Part shown: positions 24,935 to 33,447 of the stretch, in pieces | Layout: each line of letters starts with the position of its first letter | Numbering within the stretch: position 1 is the stretch's first letter | From: an uncultured Lachnospiraceae bacterium | GTDB lineage: Bacteria; Bacillota; Clostridia; Lachnospirales; Lachnospiraceae | NCBI GenBank assembly: GCA_910586005.1 | Contig: CAJUHG010000005.1 | Location: 1-44,755 of the forward strand | Length of the DNA stretch: 44,755 nt | Direction: 5' to 3' | The notes under the pieces: model-generated | Databases searched by the model: none | Told to the model about the DNA's origin: nothing | Seen by the model: the letters and a program-made list of their open reading frames with translations, nothing else | Position numbers and translations under genes: made by a program

Positions 24935-26533
24935 TTGAAACTTGAATTTTTAGGAGCTGCCCATGAGGTAACTGGAAGCTGCCACTATGTACAAATTGGG
25001 GGAATACATCTGTTGGTGGATTGTGGTATGGAACAGGGACCAGATTTATATGAGAATCAAGAAATACCAGTCAATGCTTCAGAGATTGATTATGTGTTGA
25101 TTACACATGCACATATTGACCATTCAGGGTTGTTACCCTTGTTGTATAGTCATGGATTTCGGGGAAAAGTCTATGCTACCAGAGCAACTATGGAACTTTG
25201 TAATATTATGTTGAAGGATTCAGCACATATTCAAATGTTTGAAGCGGAATGGCGGAATCGTAAGGCACGACGTGCTGGAAAACCATTGATAGATCCCATG
25301 TATACTATGGAAGATGCCCAAGGGGTGTTGGAGCATTTTATACCATGTGAATATGGGGAAACCATTATGTTATGTTCAGAGATAACCATTCGTTTTACAG
25401 ATGCTGGACATTTACTAGGCTCATCTAGCATTGAAATTTGGGGAACAGAGCAGGAGAAACAAGTAAAATTAGTATTTTCTGGTGATATTGGTCATGGAAA
25501 TAAACCCTTAATACGCAATCCCCAATACATAAGAGATGCAGATTATGTAATTGTAGAATCTACCTATGGAGACCGTTTGCACCAGAATCCTCCAGATTAT
25601 GCCAAAGAACTTGCGAGTGTATGTAGAGATACTTTTCTAAGAGGAGGAAATGTAGTAATTCCAGCATTTTCTGTAGGAAGAACACAAGAAATGTTATACT
25701 TTTTAAGAAAAATTAAAGTGGAAGGTCTATTACCAGAATTTACAGATTTTGAAGTATACATTGACAGTCCTCTTGCAGTGGAAGCAACAAATATTTTCCA
25801 TAAGAATGTAAAAGAATGTTTTGATAAAGAGGCATTAGAGCTGGTGAGAAAAGGAAAAAATCCTATTAGTTTTCCAGGGCTAAAAGTGGCTGTTACAAGC
25901 GAAGAATCTAAAATGATTAACTTTATAGAGAAACCAATTGTAATTATTTCCGCCTCTGGTATGTGTGAAGCCGGACGTATTAGACATCATTTAAAACATA
26001 ATTTATGGAGAAAAGATTCTACCATTCTTTTTGTGGGATATCAAGTGCATGGAACTCTTGGAAACCTCTTGTTAGGTGGTGCAAAAGAGGTAAAATTATT
26101 TGGTGAGAGTATTGAGGTTCATGCCAAAATTCAAAATCTAGCAGGCATTAGTGGTCATGCAGATCAACAGCATTTATTAGAATGGGTCAAAGCCTTTGGA
26201 GAAACCCCCAAACGGATATTTGTTGTCCATGGTGAAGATAGTGTCTGTGATACTTTTGCTTCTCTGATTACAAAAGAAACAGGCGTTGAGGCAATAGCTC
26301 CCTACAGTGGAGATATCTATGATTTGGAAACAAATACCTGCTTGGCACAGGGAAGTAGAGAAAAGAAGGTTAAGAAGACAAAAGATGCACGTGTAGTTTC
26401 TAATGTTTTTGCAAGGCTTTTAGCTGCTGGAGAACGATTGTTAGCTGTTATCCGAAAATCTGAAGGAAGGCCCAATAAAGAACTTGGAAAACTTGCAGAT
26501 CAGATTAATTCTATTTGTGATAAGTGGGAGTAA
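24935..26533 (+). CDS. Metallo-beta-lactamase fold RNase-like protein (beta-CASP/RMMBL)
   Basis: A 532-residue protein of the CPSF73/YsiH-like class, predicted to process RNA. The zinc motif HAHIDHSG (His58, His60, Asp62, His63), a downstream DAGHLLGSS and SGDIGHG supply metal ligands. The beta-CASP domain has VIVESTYGDR, VIPAFSVGRTQEMLYFL and the SGMCEAGRIRHHL motif. The RMMBL part ends with GISGHADQQHLLEW and FVVHGEDS. It starts with TTG 24935 after AAAGGAGATGG. The last about 50 residues are helical and unlike the usual family end. Its role next to sigE is unknown; the 3' end overlaps that of sigG by 23 bases on the other strand. Confidence 0.88.
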   Translation: MKLEFLGAAHEVTGSCHYVQIGGIHLLVDCGMEQGPDLYENQEIPVNASEIDYVLITHAHIDHSGLLPLLYSHGFRGKVYATRATMELCNIMLKDSAHIQMFEAEWRNRKARRAGKPLIDPMYTMEDAQGVLEHFIPCEYGETIMLCSEITIRFTDAGHLLGSSSIEIWGTEQEKQVKLVFSGDIGHGNKPLIRNPQYIRDADYVIVESTYGDRLHQNPPDYAKELASVCRDTFLRGGNVVIPAFSVGRTQEMLYFLRKIKVEGLLPEFTDFEVYIDSPLAVEATNIFHKNVKECFDKEALELVRKGKNPISFPGLKVAVTSEESKMINFIEKPIVIISASGMCEAGRIRHHLKHNLWRKDSTILFVGYQVHGTLGNLLLGGAKEVKLFGESIEVHAKIQNLAGISGHADQQHLLEWVKAFGETPKRIFVVHGEDSVCDTFASLITKETGVEAIAPYSGDIYDLETNTCLAQGSREKKVKKTKDARVVSNVFARLLAAGERLLAVIRKSEGRPNKELGKLADQINSICDKWE

Positions 26534-27308
26534 TAGATAAATAATTTTTCATATTTTTTAAAGCTGATTTTTCTAATCTGCTTACCTGGGCTTGGGAGAT
26601 ATGAATTTCTTCAGCCACTTCCATTTGAGTTTTGCCTTCAAAAAAGCGAAGTTTAATGATATAGTTTTCACGTTCATTTAATCGTTTCATGGCATCGCTT
26701 AAGGAAAGTTCTTCCACCCAGGTTTCTTCTTTATTTTTTTTATCACTGATTTGATCCATAACATAAAGTGTATCGCCTCCATCTGTATATACTGGATCAT
26801 AAAGACTAACAGGACATTGGATGGCATCTAGAGCAAATACAATATCTTCTTTGGGAATATCAATTTCCTTGGCAATGTCATCGATGGTAGGTTCCTTGGA
26901 TAATTCTTTGGATAGTATTTCTTTTGTATGAATTGCTTTGTAAGCAATATCCCTAAGGGAACGACTTACTCGTATGGAGTTGTTATCCCGCAGATACCGT
27001 CTGATTTCTCCAATAATCATAGGAACTGCGTAGGTGGAAAACTTTACACCGATATCTGGATTGAAATTATCAATGGATTTGATTAATCCAATACATCCGA
27101 TTTGAAATAAATCATCTACATTTTCATTGCTGTTGGAAAAACGCTTGATAACACTTAAGACCAAGCGGAGATTTCCCTTAATATAAGTTTCACGTGCATT
27201 TTGATCTCCTGCCTTAATGCGGGAAAATAAATCATTTTTTTCCTCTTCCTTTAATACAGGGAGTTTTGCTGTGTTGACTCCGCAAATTTCTACTTTATAT
27301 GCAGCCAT
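26511..27308 (-). CDS. sigG: Sporulation sigma factor sigma-G
   Basis: Sigma-G runs late forespore transcription. The 265-residue protein matches this factor closely: KVEICGVNTAKLPVLK at the N-terminus (the gin/SpoIIAB-sensitive region), NLRLVLSVIKRF and VDDLFQIGCIGLIKSIDNF in region 2, KFSTYAVPMIIGEIRRYLRDNN, SRSLRDIAYKA in region 3, and a region 4 helix-turn-helix QMEVAEEIHISQAQVSRLEK. The ATG on the minus strand is preceded by TCTGGAGGTAATATC. In Bacillus sigG follows sigE in the same direction; here it is inverted and the RNase-like gene lies between. I could not find a clear sigma-F promoter. Confidence 0.96.
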   Translation of the reverse strand: MAAYKVEICGVNTAKLPVLKEEEKNDLFSRIKAGDQNARETYIKGNLRLVLSVIKRFSNSNENVDDLFQIGCIGLIKSIDNFNPDIGVKFSTYAVPMIIGEIRRYLRDNNSIRVSRSLRDIAYKAIHTKEILSKELSKEPTIDDIAKEIDIPKEDIVFALDAIQCPVSLYDPVYTDGGDTLYVMDQISDKKNKEETWVEELSLSDAMKRLNERENYIIKLRFFEGKTQMEVAEEIHISQAQVSRLEKSALKNMKNYLSITPTYHK

Positions 27309-27321
27309 GATATTACCTCCA

Positions 27322-27374
27322 GAAAGTTTTGGTTACCTATTCAAAACTTGAATAGTAATAGATTTATTACTATT
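27322..27374 (-). promoter_or_regulatory. Paired hairpins in the sigG leader
   Basis: On the transcript of sigG, AAGTTTTG and CAAAACTT pair with a 10-base loop just upstream of the ribosome binding site. Further upstream AATAGTAATA and TATTACTATT (27351-27374) form a perfect 10-bp stem with a 4-base loop. Either could gate translation or end transcripts coming from upstream. Confidence 0.5.
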
Positions 27375-27376
27375 GT

Positions 27377-27497
27377 TTACAATCTAACCACAAGCTTCAT
27401 GTTCTGTGGGACTACTTGGGTTCGCGGGCACGCTGGGATCTCTTACAAGCAAGTTCGATGAAGATCCTCACTTTGTCTTCGCGTAAATAAAAGTGTG
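27377..27497 (-). other. GC-richer structured island, candidate small RNA
   Basis: In an otherwise very AT-rich spacer these 120 bases are clearly GC-richer. Read on the minus strand, GGATCT and AGATCC pair around a 20-base loop, the CGCG blocks at both sides can close it, and CCACA/TGTGG (27390-27411) forms another hairpin. No reading frame with a binding site is seen on either strand. Composition and foldability suggest a structured RNA or an attenuator for sigG; I do not recognise a class. Confidence 0.35.
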
Positions 27498-27575
27498 AAC
27501 AATAACATAAATTTCTGTATTAAAAGAATGCGCTTAATTTGCTACTTTTATTCATAGAATTTTCATGATATAATG

Positions 27576-27584
27576 TTCAAGAAA
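27576..27584 (+). promoter_or_regulatory. Extended -10 promoter before the coiled-coil gene
   Basis: TGATATAAT has TATAAT at 27579-27584 with the TG extension at 27576-27577. No clear -35 hexamer is visible. It would give a leader of about 120 bases. Confidence 0.45.
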
Positions 27585-27709
27585 GTAAGGAGCATTATCA
27601 AAGAGGTCAAAATGTTAGGTGTATCATAATTTGCATGAAGCAATTGTCATTTTTTTAGAAATATGAATAGCCAAAGAACAAAAAAATTTGTTGTTAGGAG
27701 ATAAAAATC

Positions 27710-28273
27710 ATGAAAGATGCCATTGATAAAAGAAATGAAAGAGAAAGAATTGCGAGAAGTATTGTAAAGCGAAGAAATATTATATATACCAGTAGAGAAG
27801 AATTAGAGCGAAAAAAAGAAGAAGAGAAGAAGAAAGAAGACAGAGCAAAAGTAGAAGAGCTTGTAAAGCAGTTAAAAAAAGAAGAAGATAAAAAACAAGC
27901 AATGGAAATTGAAAAGCTATTAGCAGAACAACAGGCTTTAGAACAACAGTTAAAAACTGGTATGGATGCCACTGGTAAAAAACCTATGGATGATATAATG
28001 CAGGAAAAAGTAGAGGCGATTTTAAGTGAAAAAAGCAGGCAGTTGCAAGATATTATTATTGCCAACAGTGTGGAAGTGGTTCAAGAAAATAAAGAGGTGG
28101 AAGTATCTGTACTTGAAAATTCTTCAGCAGATGAATCCAAAACAGAAACAATTATTATGGAAGAAGATATTAAAGAGGAACCTGAAATACAAACAGATAT
28201 TATGCAGGAAGCTTCCTCTATTCCAGAAGAAGCTATAAAAGAAGAATCTGAAACAGATATGATAGAAAAGTAG
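27710..28273 (+). CDS. Unknown charged coiled-coil protein
   Basis: I do not recognise this 187-residue protein. It starts at ATG 27710 behind TTAGGAGATAAAA. Residues 1-95 are rich in Lys, Glu and Arg with heptad-like spacing (RKKEEEKKKEDRAKVEELVK and KLLAEQQALEQQLK), predicting a long coiled coil; residues 125-187 are acidic and probably disordered. There is no signal peptide or membrane segment. A 50-codon gene follows after a gap of about 150 bases in the same direction. Position between sigG and an AraC regulator gives no clear function. Confidence 0.7.
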   Translation: MKDAIDKRNERERIARSIVKRRNIIYTSREELERKKEEEKKKEDRAKVEELVKQLKKEEDKKQAMEIEKLLAEQQALEQQLKTGMDATGKKPMDDIMQEKVEAILSEKSRQLQDIIIANSVEVVQENKEVEVSVLENSSADESKTETIIMEEDIKEEPEIQTDIMQEASSIPEEAIKEESETDMIEK

Positions 28274-28424
28274 AAAATTTAGTTTACGTTTCATTAGAAG
28301 AAGTGACTAATTTGGTTCAGGGAAAATCTTAAGTAGCTAAAAGAGATAGCTAATTTAATGTTGAAGGTGTTGATGAATACAAATTAAATATTACAAGAAG
28401 TGTAATAAAAGGAGAAAAAATATT

Positions 28425-28577
28425 GTGAAACAGTCAGAGGATATAACAGAGAAGAAACCAGAAGTCCCAGAGAAAAAGCAACAAAAACATGCTCCTCTAA
28501 ATGAAACTTGGTCACAAGATGCTCAGGATGAATTGGAAGCTTTCATTGAACAACAGGGAATTTATATCCGTCAATAA
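28425..28577 (+). CDS. Small acidic/polar protein, 50 residues
   Basis: This short gene starts at GTG 28425, ten bases after AAAGGAG, and ends at TAA 28575-28577. The product opens with VKQSEDITEKKPEVPEKKQQ and continues KHAPLNETWSQDAQDELEAF, ending EQQGIYIRQ. The charged, Lys/Glu/Gln-rich start resembles the protein before it. Codon use and an uninterrupted frame with a good binding site argue for a real gene. Its last 35 bases overlap the 3' end of the AraC gene on the other strand. I recognise no family. Confidence 0.65.
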   Translation: MKQSEDITEKKPEVPEKKQQKHAPLNETWSQDAQDELEAFIEQQGIYIRQ

Positions 28578-29436
28578 CAGAGTTAGCAAAGCATTTGGGA
28601 GACATACCATAAAATTTACGAAAGGCCCGTAAAAAAGCAGAATAATCAGAGAAACCACAGATAGAGGAAGTTTTTAAGATGGGTATGCCTCTCTTAATTA
28701 AGTCTCCCGCTAACAGTAGACGCTTCTGCTGAATATAATTGTGAAGCGTGTAACCGGTGTGTTTTTTAAACTTATGCATAAGATAATATTTGCTTACATA
28801 GAATTGAGAGGCTAAAGTTTCATTGGATAAATCTGCAGAAAGATTTTGATTAATATATGTTAAAATATCTGCAATTTGTTTATCATATTGGGTTGCAGAA
28901 GTGTCTTTTGCATATTGTTCAGGAACAAATACCCTATTTAAATAAACCATAAGTTGTAGAAAATATGTTTGACTTAAAATCTCATGTCCAAATTCCATAC
29001 TAGTAAGAGATGCCTCTAATTGGTGAAGGATTGTTTGTATTTCAATTTGTAGAGTATGATTAAGCCGAATTAAATTAAATTTTTTTTTATTTGCTGTAGT
29101 AAAACAACAAGAAAGATCACAAGAATAGTCTTTTGGAACGTTGATAAAATCTTTTTGAAGCCATAAAACGACACGTTCATAGGTGAAATTAGGGTCAATA
29201 ATTGGTTTATGAATATCATGATGATTGATTAAAAGGATATCCCAAGGTTTTAAGTAATAGGCTTTTCCTTCCACAAGATAAGTAACTTTTCCAGATAAAA
29301 ATATAATAATTTTATTGAAATCATGATAATGAAATTCAAATTCTTGATTTTTTTTATCTTTTAAATGAAACAGGCGGAAATTCTGATAAAGATATCCAGT
29401 CTGTTTTTCTTTTTTCTGCTGCAAAGTATCAGACAT
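28543..29436 (-). CDS. AraC family transcriptional regulator
   Basis: A 297-residue regulator. The N-terminal half is a cupin-type effector domain (EFHYHDFNKIIIFLSGKVTYLVEG, then LKPWDILLINHHDIHKP near residue 70). The C-terminal 100 residues carry two helix-turn-helix motifs, LSNETLASQFYVSKYYLMHKF and ILKTSSICGFSDYSAFLRAFRK, ending in the typical YGMSPKCF. The start ATG on the minus strand follows AGGAAGGAAG. It is divergent from the dapF-like gene with 167 bases between, so that gene could be a target, but no operator can be named. Confidence 0.9.
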   Translation of the reverse strand: MSDTLQQKKEKQTGYLYQNFRLFHLKDKKNQEFEFHYHDFNKIIIFLSGKVTYLVEGKAYYLKPWDILLINHHDIHKPIIDPNFTYERVVLWLQKDFINVPKDYSCDLSCCFTTANKKKFNLIRLNHTLQIEIQTILHQLEASLTSMEFGHEILSQTYFLQLMVYLNRVFVPEQYAKDTSATQYDKQIADILTYINQNLSADLSNETLASQFYVSKYYLMHKFKKHTGYTLHNYIQQKRLLLAGDLIKRGIPILKTSSICGFSDYSAFLRAFRKFYGMSPKCFANSVIDGYKFPVVQ

Positions 29437-29603
29437 TGTTATACTTCCTTCCTAAAAAAATAGTTCTTTATACAAGTCAAGTGATAAAAGTACAGACACT
29501 TTTTAGAATACAGCATTTTTTGCAATATTTCAAGCAATTTATCCACTATTCCTTGTAAAAAGAGTATCATAAAATAAATAATAACAGGGAAAAGGAGAAT
29601 TGT

Positions 29604-30452
29604 ATGGATAATAATATTACAATGAAAAAATATCATGGTTTGGGAAATGATTATTTGGTATTAGACCCCAATGAAAATAATATAATTTTACAGACAAAAA
29701 ATATTGAAATGCTTTGTAGAAGAAATTTTGGAGTAGGAGCAGATGGGCTGTTGTATGGTCCAATTATGGAAGAAGGAAAGTTTAAGGTAAGAATATTTAA
29801 TTCAGATGGTTCAGAAGCAGAAAAAAGTGGGAATGGTGTGCGAATTTTTGCAAAATATTTATTAGATAAGGGATATATAAAAGAAAAAAAATTTATGATA
29901 AGCACATTAGCTGGAGAAGTGGAAGTTGAATTTATAAAAGAAGATGGAAGTAGTATGCGAGTAAATATGGGAAAACCATCTTATGCGGGTGCGCAAATGC
30001 CCCTATCGGGGTTGCAGGGTGAAATTGTAAATGCTCATTTAAAATTTCATGATAATGATTACAATACTACTTGTCTTTCTGTAGGAAATCCTAATTGTGT
30101 GATTATGATGGAAGAGATAACACCTCAGACTGTAAAAGTACTAGGACCTTATGTAGAAGGTGCACAATATTTCCCGAATCGAATTAATATGCAACTCTGC
30201 AAAGTAATTAACAGGAAAAATATTGCCATTGAGATTTATGAACGGGGAGCAGGTTATACTTTGGCATCTGGAACAGGTGCCTGTGCAGCCGTTGCAGCTG
30301 CAAAGCGAATGGGATTGGTAGATGGAAATGTTATTGTGCATATGCAAGGGGGCAATTTATTTATTGAAATAGAGGAAGATGAGACGATTTATATGACTGG
30401 AAGTGTAGAAGAAGTTGGAACATTTACATTGGCAGAGAATTTTTTTGCATAA
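29604..30452 (+). CDS. DapF-family protein with replaced catalytic cysteines
   Basis: A 282-residue member of the diaminopimelate epimerase fold, with YHGLGNDYLVLD at the N-terminus and CRRNFGVGADGLL. True DapF uses two cysteines as acid and base. Here both are serine: Ser75 in NSDGSEAEKSGNGVR (family: CGNG) and Ser222 in GAGYTLASGTGACA (family: ACGTG). The conserved His of GNPHC is Asn164 (GNPNC). Glu213 and Arg214 are kept. So the fold and substrate pocket remain but thiol chemistry is impossible at these sites. It may be a different racemase, epimerase or isomerase, or a slow serine variant. ATG 29604 follows AAAAGGAG. argS follows on the same strand. Confidence 0.85.
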   Translation: MDNNITMKKYHGLGNDYLVLDPNENNIILQTKNIEMLCRRNFGVGADGLLYGPIMEEGKFKVRIFNSDGSEAEKSGNGVRIFAKYLLDKGYIKEKKFMISTLAGEVEVEFIKEDGSSMRVNMGKPSYAGAQMPLSGLQGEIVNAHLKFHDNDYNTTCLSVGNPNCVIMMEEITPQTVKVLGPYVEGAQYFPNRINMQLCKVINRKNIAIEIYERGAGYTLASGTGACAAVAAAKRMGLVDGNVIVHMQGGNLFIEIEEDETIYMTGSVEEVGTFTLAENFFA

Positions 30453-30486
30453 TGATATTTTAAATATAAACAATATATTAATATAG

Positions 30487-30578
30487 GGCAGATAAACGCT
30501 TAATTTTATGGATGTCGGTATGAAACTTCTGTTATGTTATAAGAGTTGAAAACTTTCATAGTAAAAAATAAGTGACAA
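30487..30578 (+). promoter_or_regulatory. Structured region between the dapF-like gene and argS
   Basis: GGCAGAT (about 30487-30494) pairs with ATCTGCC (30572-30578), enclosing TATGAAA/TTTCATA around 30520-30562; CTACTTTTTG follows. It could be a terminator with a large loop or a leader element of argS. The T-box sequence AGGGTGGNACCGCG is absent, so it is not a canonical T-box. Confidence 0.4.
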
Positions 30579-30642
30579 TCTGCCTACTTTTTGTTATCAT
30601 ATATGAAAAAACTTAGTGTAAGTGATAGCATAGGAGAAGCAT

Positions 30643-32412
30643 ATGGAAAAAATATTAGATTTAATTAGCAATGAGGTAATGAGAGCGTTCAAAGCAAATG
30701 GTTATAATGAGAAATATGGAAAAGTAACCTTGTCAAATCGTCCTGACCTTTGTGAATATCAATGTAATGGGGCTATGGCAGCTGCAAAGGAATATAAATG
30801 TGCGCCTTTTATGATTTCAGACAAAATTGCAGGAAGTCTAAAAGATAAGGAAATGTTTGAATCTGTAGAATCTGTAAAGCCAGGATTTTTGAATTTGAAA
30901 TTAAATTTAGAGTATTTAGTAAATTATTTAAGAGGGATGGAAAAAGACAAGGAACGTTTAGGCTGTAATAAATGTGAAAATCCAAAGACTATTATGATAG
31001 ATTATGGTGGCCCCAATGTGGCAAAACCGCTTCATGTGGGACATTTACGTTCTGCTATTATTGGAGAAAGTGTGAAGCGAATTGGAAAATTTATGGGCCA
31101 TAACATGATTGGTGATGTGCATCTTGGAGACTGGGGCTTGCAAATGGGATTGATTATTACAGAGTTAAAAGAGAGAATGCCAGAACTGGTATATTTTGAT
31201 GAAAGTTACAATGGAGAATATCCCAAAGAACCACCTTTTACAATTTCTGAATTAGAGGAAATCTATCCTACAGCAAGTGGAAAATCTAAGGAGGATGTAA
31301 CTTATAAAGAAGCAGCTATGCAGGCAACTTATGAATTGCAACATGGAAGAAAAGGTTATCAGGCATTGTTAGAGCATATTTTAAATGTGTCTGTAAATGA
31401 CTTGAAACGCAACTATGAAAACTTAAAGGTCTCTTTTGAATTATGGAAGGGAGAATCAGATGCACAGCCATACATACCTGATATGGTGCAAAAAATGAAA
31501 GAAGATGGATTTGCTTATATCAGTGAAGGTGCATTGGTTGTTGATGTAAAAGAAGATACTGATACCAAAGAAATTCCACCTTGTATGATTTTGAAATCAG
31601 ATGGTGCTTCTCTTTATAATACAACAGATTTGGCTACCATTGTGTGGCGTATGAGAGATTACAATCCAGATGAGATTATTTATGTGGTGGACAAGCGGCA
31701 AGAATTGTATTTTACACAGGTGTTTCGGTGTGCAAGAAAAACAGGACTAGTAAAACCAGAAACGGAACTAAAATTTCTAGGTTTTGGTACGATGAATGGA
31801 AAAGATGGCAAACCCTTTAAGACAAGAGAAGGTGGAGTCATGCGTTTGGAATATTTAGTTACTAGCATCAATGAAGAAATGTATAAAAAAATTACAGATA
31901 ATCACACCGTAGAAGAAGCAGAAGGTCAAAAGACAGCAAAGTTAGTGGCTCTTTCTGCAATTAAATATGGAGATTTATCCAATCAGGCTTCAAAAGATTA
32001 TATTTTTGATACAGAGCGTTTTACTTCTTTTGAGGGAAATACAGGACCTTATATTTTATATACCATTGTGAGGATTAAATCTATCTTAAAAAAATATCAA
32101 GCAGAAAAAACTTTGCCACAGCAGGCAGAAATCCTACCAGCTCATTCAAACAGTGAGAAAGCCTTAATGTTAGAAATCAGCAAGTTTAATGCTATAATGG
32201 AAAATGCTTTTGAAGAAAGTGCACCTCATAAAGTATGTGCTTATATCTATGATTTGGCGAATGCCTTCAATCATTTTTATCATGAGACAAAGATTATGGC
32301 AGAAGCAGACGAGATGGTACAAGCAGGTTATATTAAGCTATTAGAATTGACCAAAAAAGTGTTGGAAATTTGTATTGAAGTATTGGGATTTGAAGCGCCA
32401 GAGCGAATGTAA
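30643..32412 (+). CDS. argS: Arginyl-tRNA synthetase
   Basis: ArgRS charges tRNA-Arg with arginine. The 589-residue class I synthetase has the N-terminal additional domain 1 (residues 1-110, ending in PGFLNLKL), the HIGH-type motif in GGPNVAKPLHVGHLRSAIIGE near residue 128, the YNTTDLATI and RQELYFTQVF segments of the catalytic core, the KPFKTREGG loop in place of KMSKS, and the DALR anticodon domain at the end with YTIVRIKSIL and NAFNHFYHETKIM. ATG 30643 follows AGGAGAAGC. Confidence 0.96.
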   Translation: MEKILDLISNEVMRAFKANGYNEKYGKVTLSNRPDLCEYQCNGAMAAAKEYKCAPFMISDKIAGSLKDKEMFESVESVKPGFLNLKLNLEYLVNYLRGMEKDKERLGCNKCENPKTIMIDYGGPNVAKPLHVGHLRSAIIGESVKRIGKFMGHNMIGDVHLGDWGLQMGLIITELKERMPELVYFDESYNGEYPKEPPFTISELEEIYPTASGKSKEDVTYKEAAMQATYELQHGRKGYQALLEHILNVSVNDLKRNYENLKVSFELWKGESDAQPYIPDMVQKMKEDGFAYISEGALVVDVKEDTDTKEIPPCMILKSDGASLYNTTDLATIVWRMRDYNPDEIIYVVDKRQELYFTQVFRCARKTGLVKPETELKFLGFGTMNGKDGKPFKTREGGVMRLEYLVTSINEEMYKKITDNHTVEEAEGQKTAKLVALSAIKYGDLSNQASKDYIFDTERFTSFEGNTGPYILYTIVRIKSILKKYQAEKTLPQQAEILPAHSNSEKALMLEISKFNAIMENAFEESAPHKVCAYIYDLANAFNHFYHETKIMAEADEMVQAGYIKLLELTKKVLEICIEVLGFEAPERM

Positions 32413-32468
32413 TAGACCAAGAAAAGGTTGATTTTAAAATCTATAGCAAATGGAAAAGGGGAAGAAGT

Positions 32469-33434
32469 ATGATAAAATATGATGTATCAGCGTTAGGAGA
32501 GTTATTAATTGATTTTACTTATTCTGGGATTTCTGAACAAGGAAATTCGCTTTTAGAAGTGAATCCAGGTGGAGCGCCTTGTAATGTATTGGCATTGTTA
32601 AATAAATGTGGAAGAACTACAAATTTTATTGGAAAAGTTGGAAAGGACCAATTTGGATATCTATTGCAAGATACATTAAAAGAATTAAAGATTGGGATAG
32701 ATGGATTGTGTTTTGATGAGGAAGTAAAAACTACACTTGCTTTTGTGAAAACTTTTGAAAATGGGGATAGAGATTTTGCCTTTTACAGAAACCCTGGTGC
32801 TGATATGATGCTTACCGAGGGAGATGTTAAGGAAGAGCAAATTAAGAATAGTAGCATTTTTCATTTTGGAACACTCTCTATGACACATGAAGAAGTATGC
32901 AAAGCTACAGAGAAAGCAGTAAAGATTGCAAAAGAAAATGGAGTTCTTATTTCCTTTGACCCAAATTTAAGAATACCTTTATGGAAAGATTTAGATAGAG
33001 CAAAAGAAAAAATGGAATATGGATTAAGTCAATGTGATATATGTAAAATTTCTGAAGAAGAAGTAGAATTTCTTACTGGAGAAAAAGATATAAAAAAAGG
33101 GGCAGAAACTCTTAGAAAGAAATTTCCTGTTAAGTTGTTTCAAGTGACTGCTGGAGCAGAAGGAAGTTATGCATTCTATAAGGATCTCATAGTATATCAA
33201 CCAAGTTTTAAGCTAGGAGGAACGATTGAGACAACAGGAGCTGGAGATACTTTCTGTGGAAGTATTTTACATGGAGTATTAGACAGAGATATAGAACATC
33301 TTACCAAAGAGGACTTAGAACAGATGCTTACCTTTGCTAATGCAGCAGCATATCTAGTTACAACCAAAAAAGGAGCCATACGTTCTATGCCTGAAGTAGA
33401 AGAAATAAAAAAAATAATAGAAGAAAATAAATAA
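32469..33434 (+). CDS. PfkB-family sugar kinase, probable fructokinase
   Basis: A 321-residue ribokinase-type kinase. It shows the first PfkB signature region (NPGGAPCNVLALLNKCG near residue 40), the substrate region NPGADMMLTEGDV typical of fructokinases, and the second signature ETTGAGDTFCGSILHG with the catalytic Asp near residue 257. It would phosphorylate fructose released from sucrose. ATG 32469 follows AAAAGGGGAAG. The LacI-type regulator starts 13 bases behind it and the sugar importer operon follows, so it belongs to the alpha-galactoside/sucrose locus. Confidence 0.9.
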   Translation: MIKYDVSALGELLIDFTYSGISEQGNSLLEVNPGGAPCNVLALLNKCGRTTNFIGKVGKDQFGYLLQDTLKELKIGIDGLCFDEEVKTTLAFVKTFENGDRDFAFYRNPGADMMLTEGDVKEEQIKNSSIFHFGTLSMTHEEVCKATEKAVKIAKENGVLISFDPNLRIPLWKDLDRAKEKMEYGLSQCDICKISEEEVEFLTGEKDIKKGAETLRKKFPVKLFQVTAGAEGSYAFYKDLIVYQPSFKLGGTIETTGAGDTFCGSILHGVLDRDIEHLTKEDLEQMLTFANAAAYLVTTKKGAIRSMPEVEEIKKIIEENK

Positions 33435-33447
33435 ATCGGAGAACAAT

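Noticed and set aside
28026..28238. 70-codon frame inside the coiled-coil gene
   Set aside because: It overlaps the real gene in another frame, is Lys-rich by translation of poly-A and lacks a binding site.
30487..30642. T-box riboswitch for argS
   Set aside because: The conserved T-box sequence and specifier layout are absent; only a large stem is seen.
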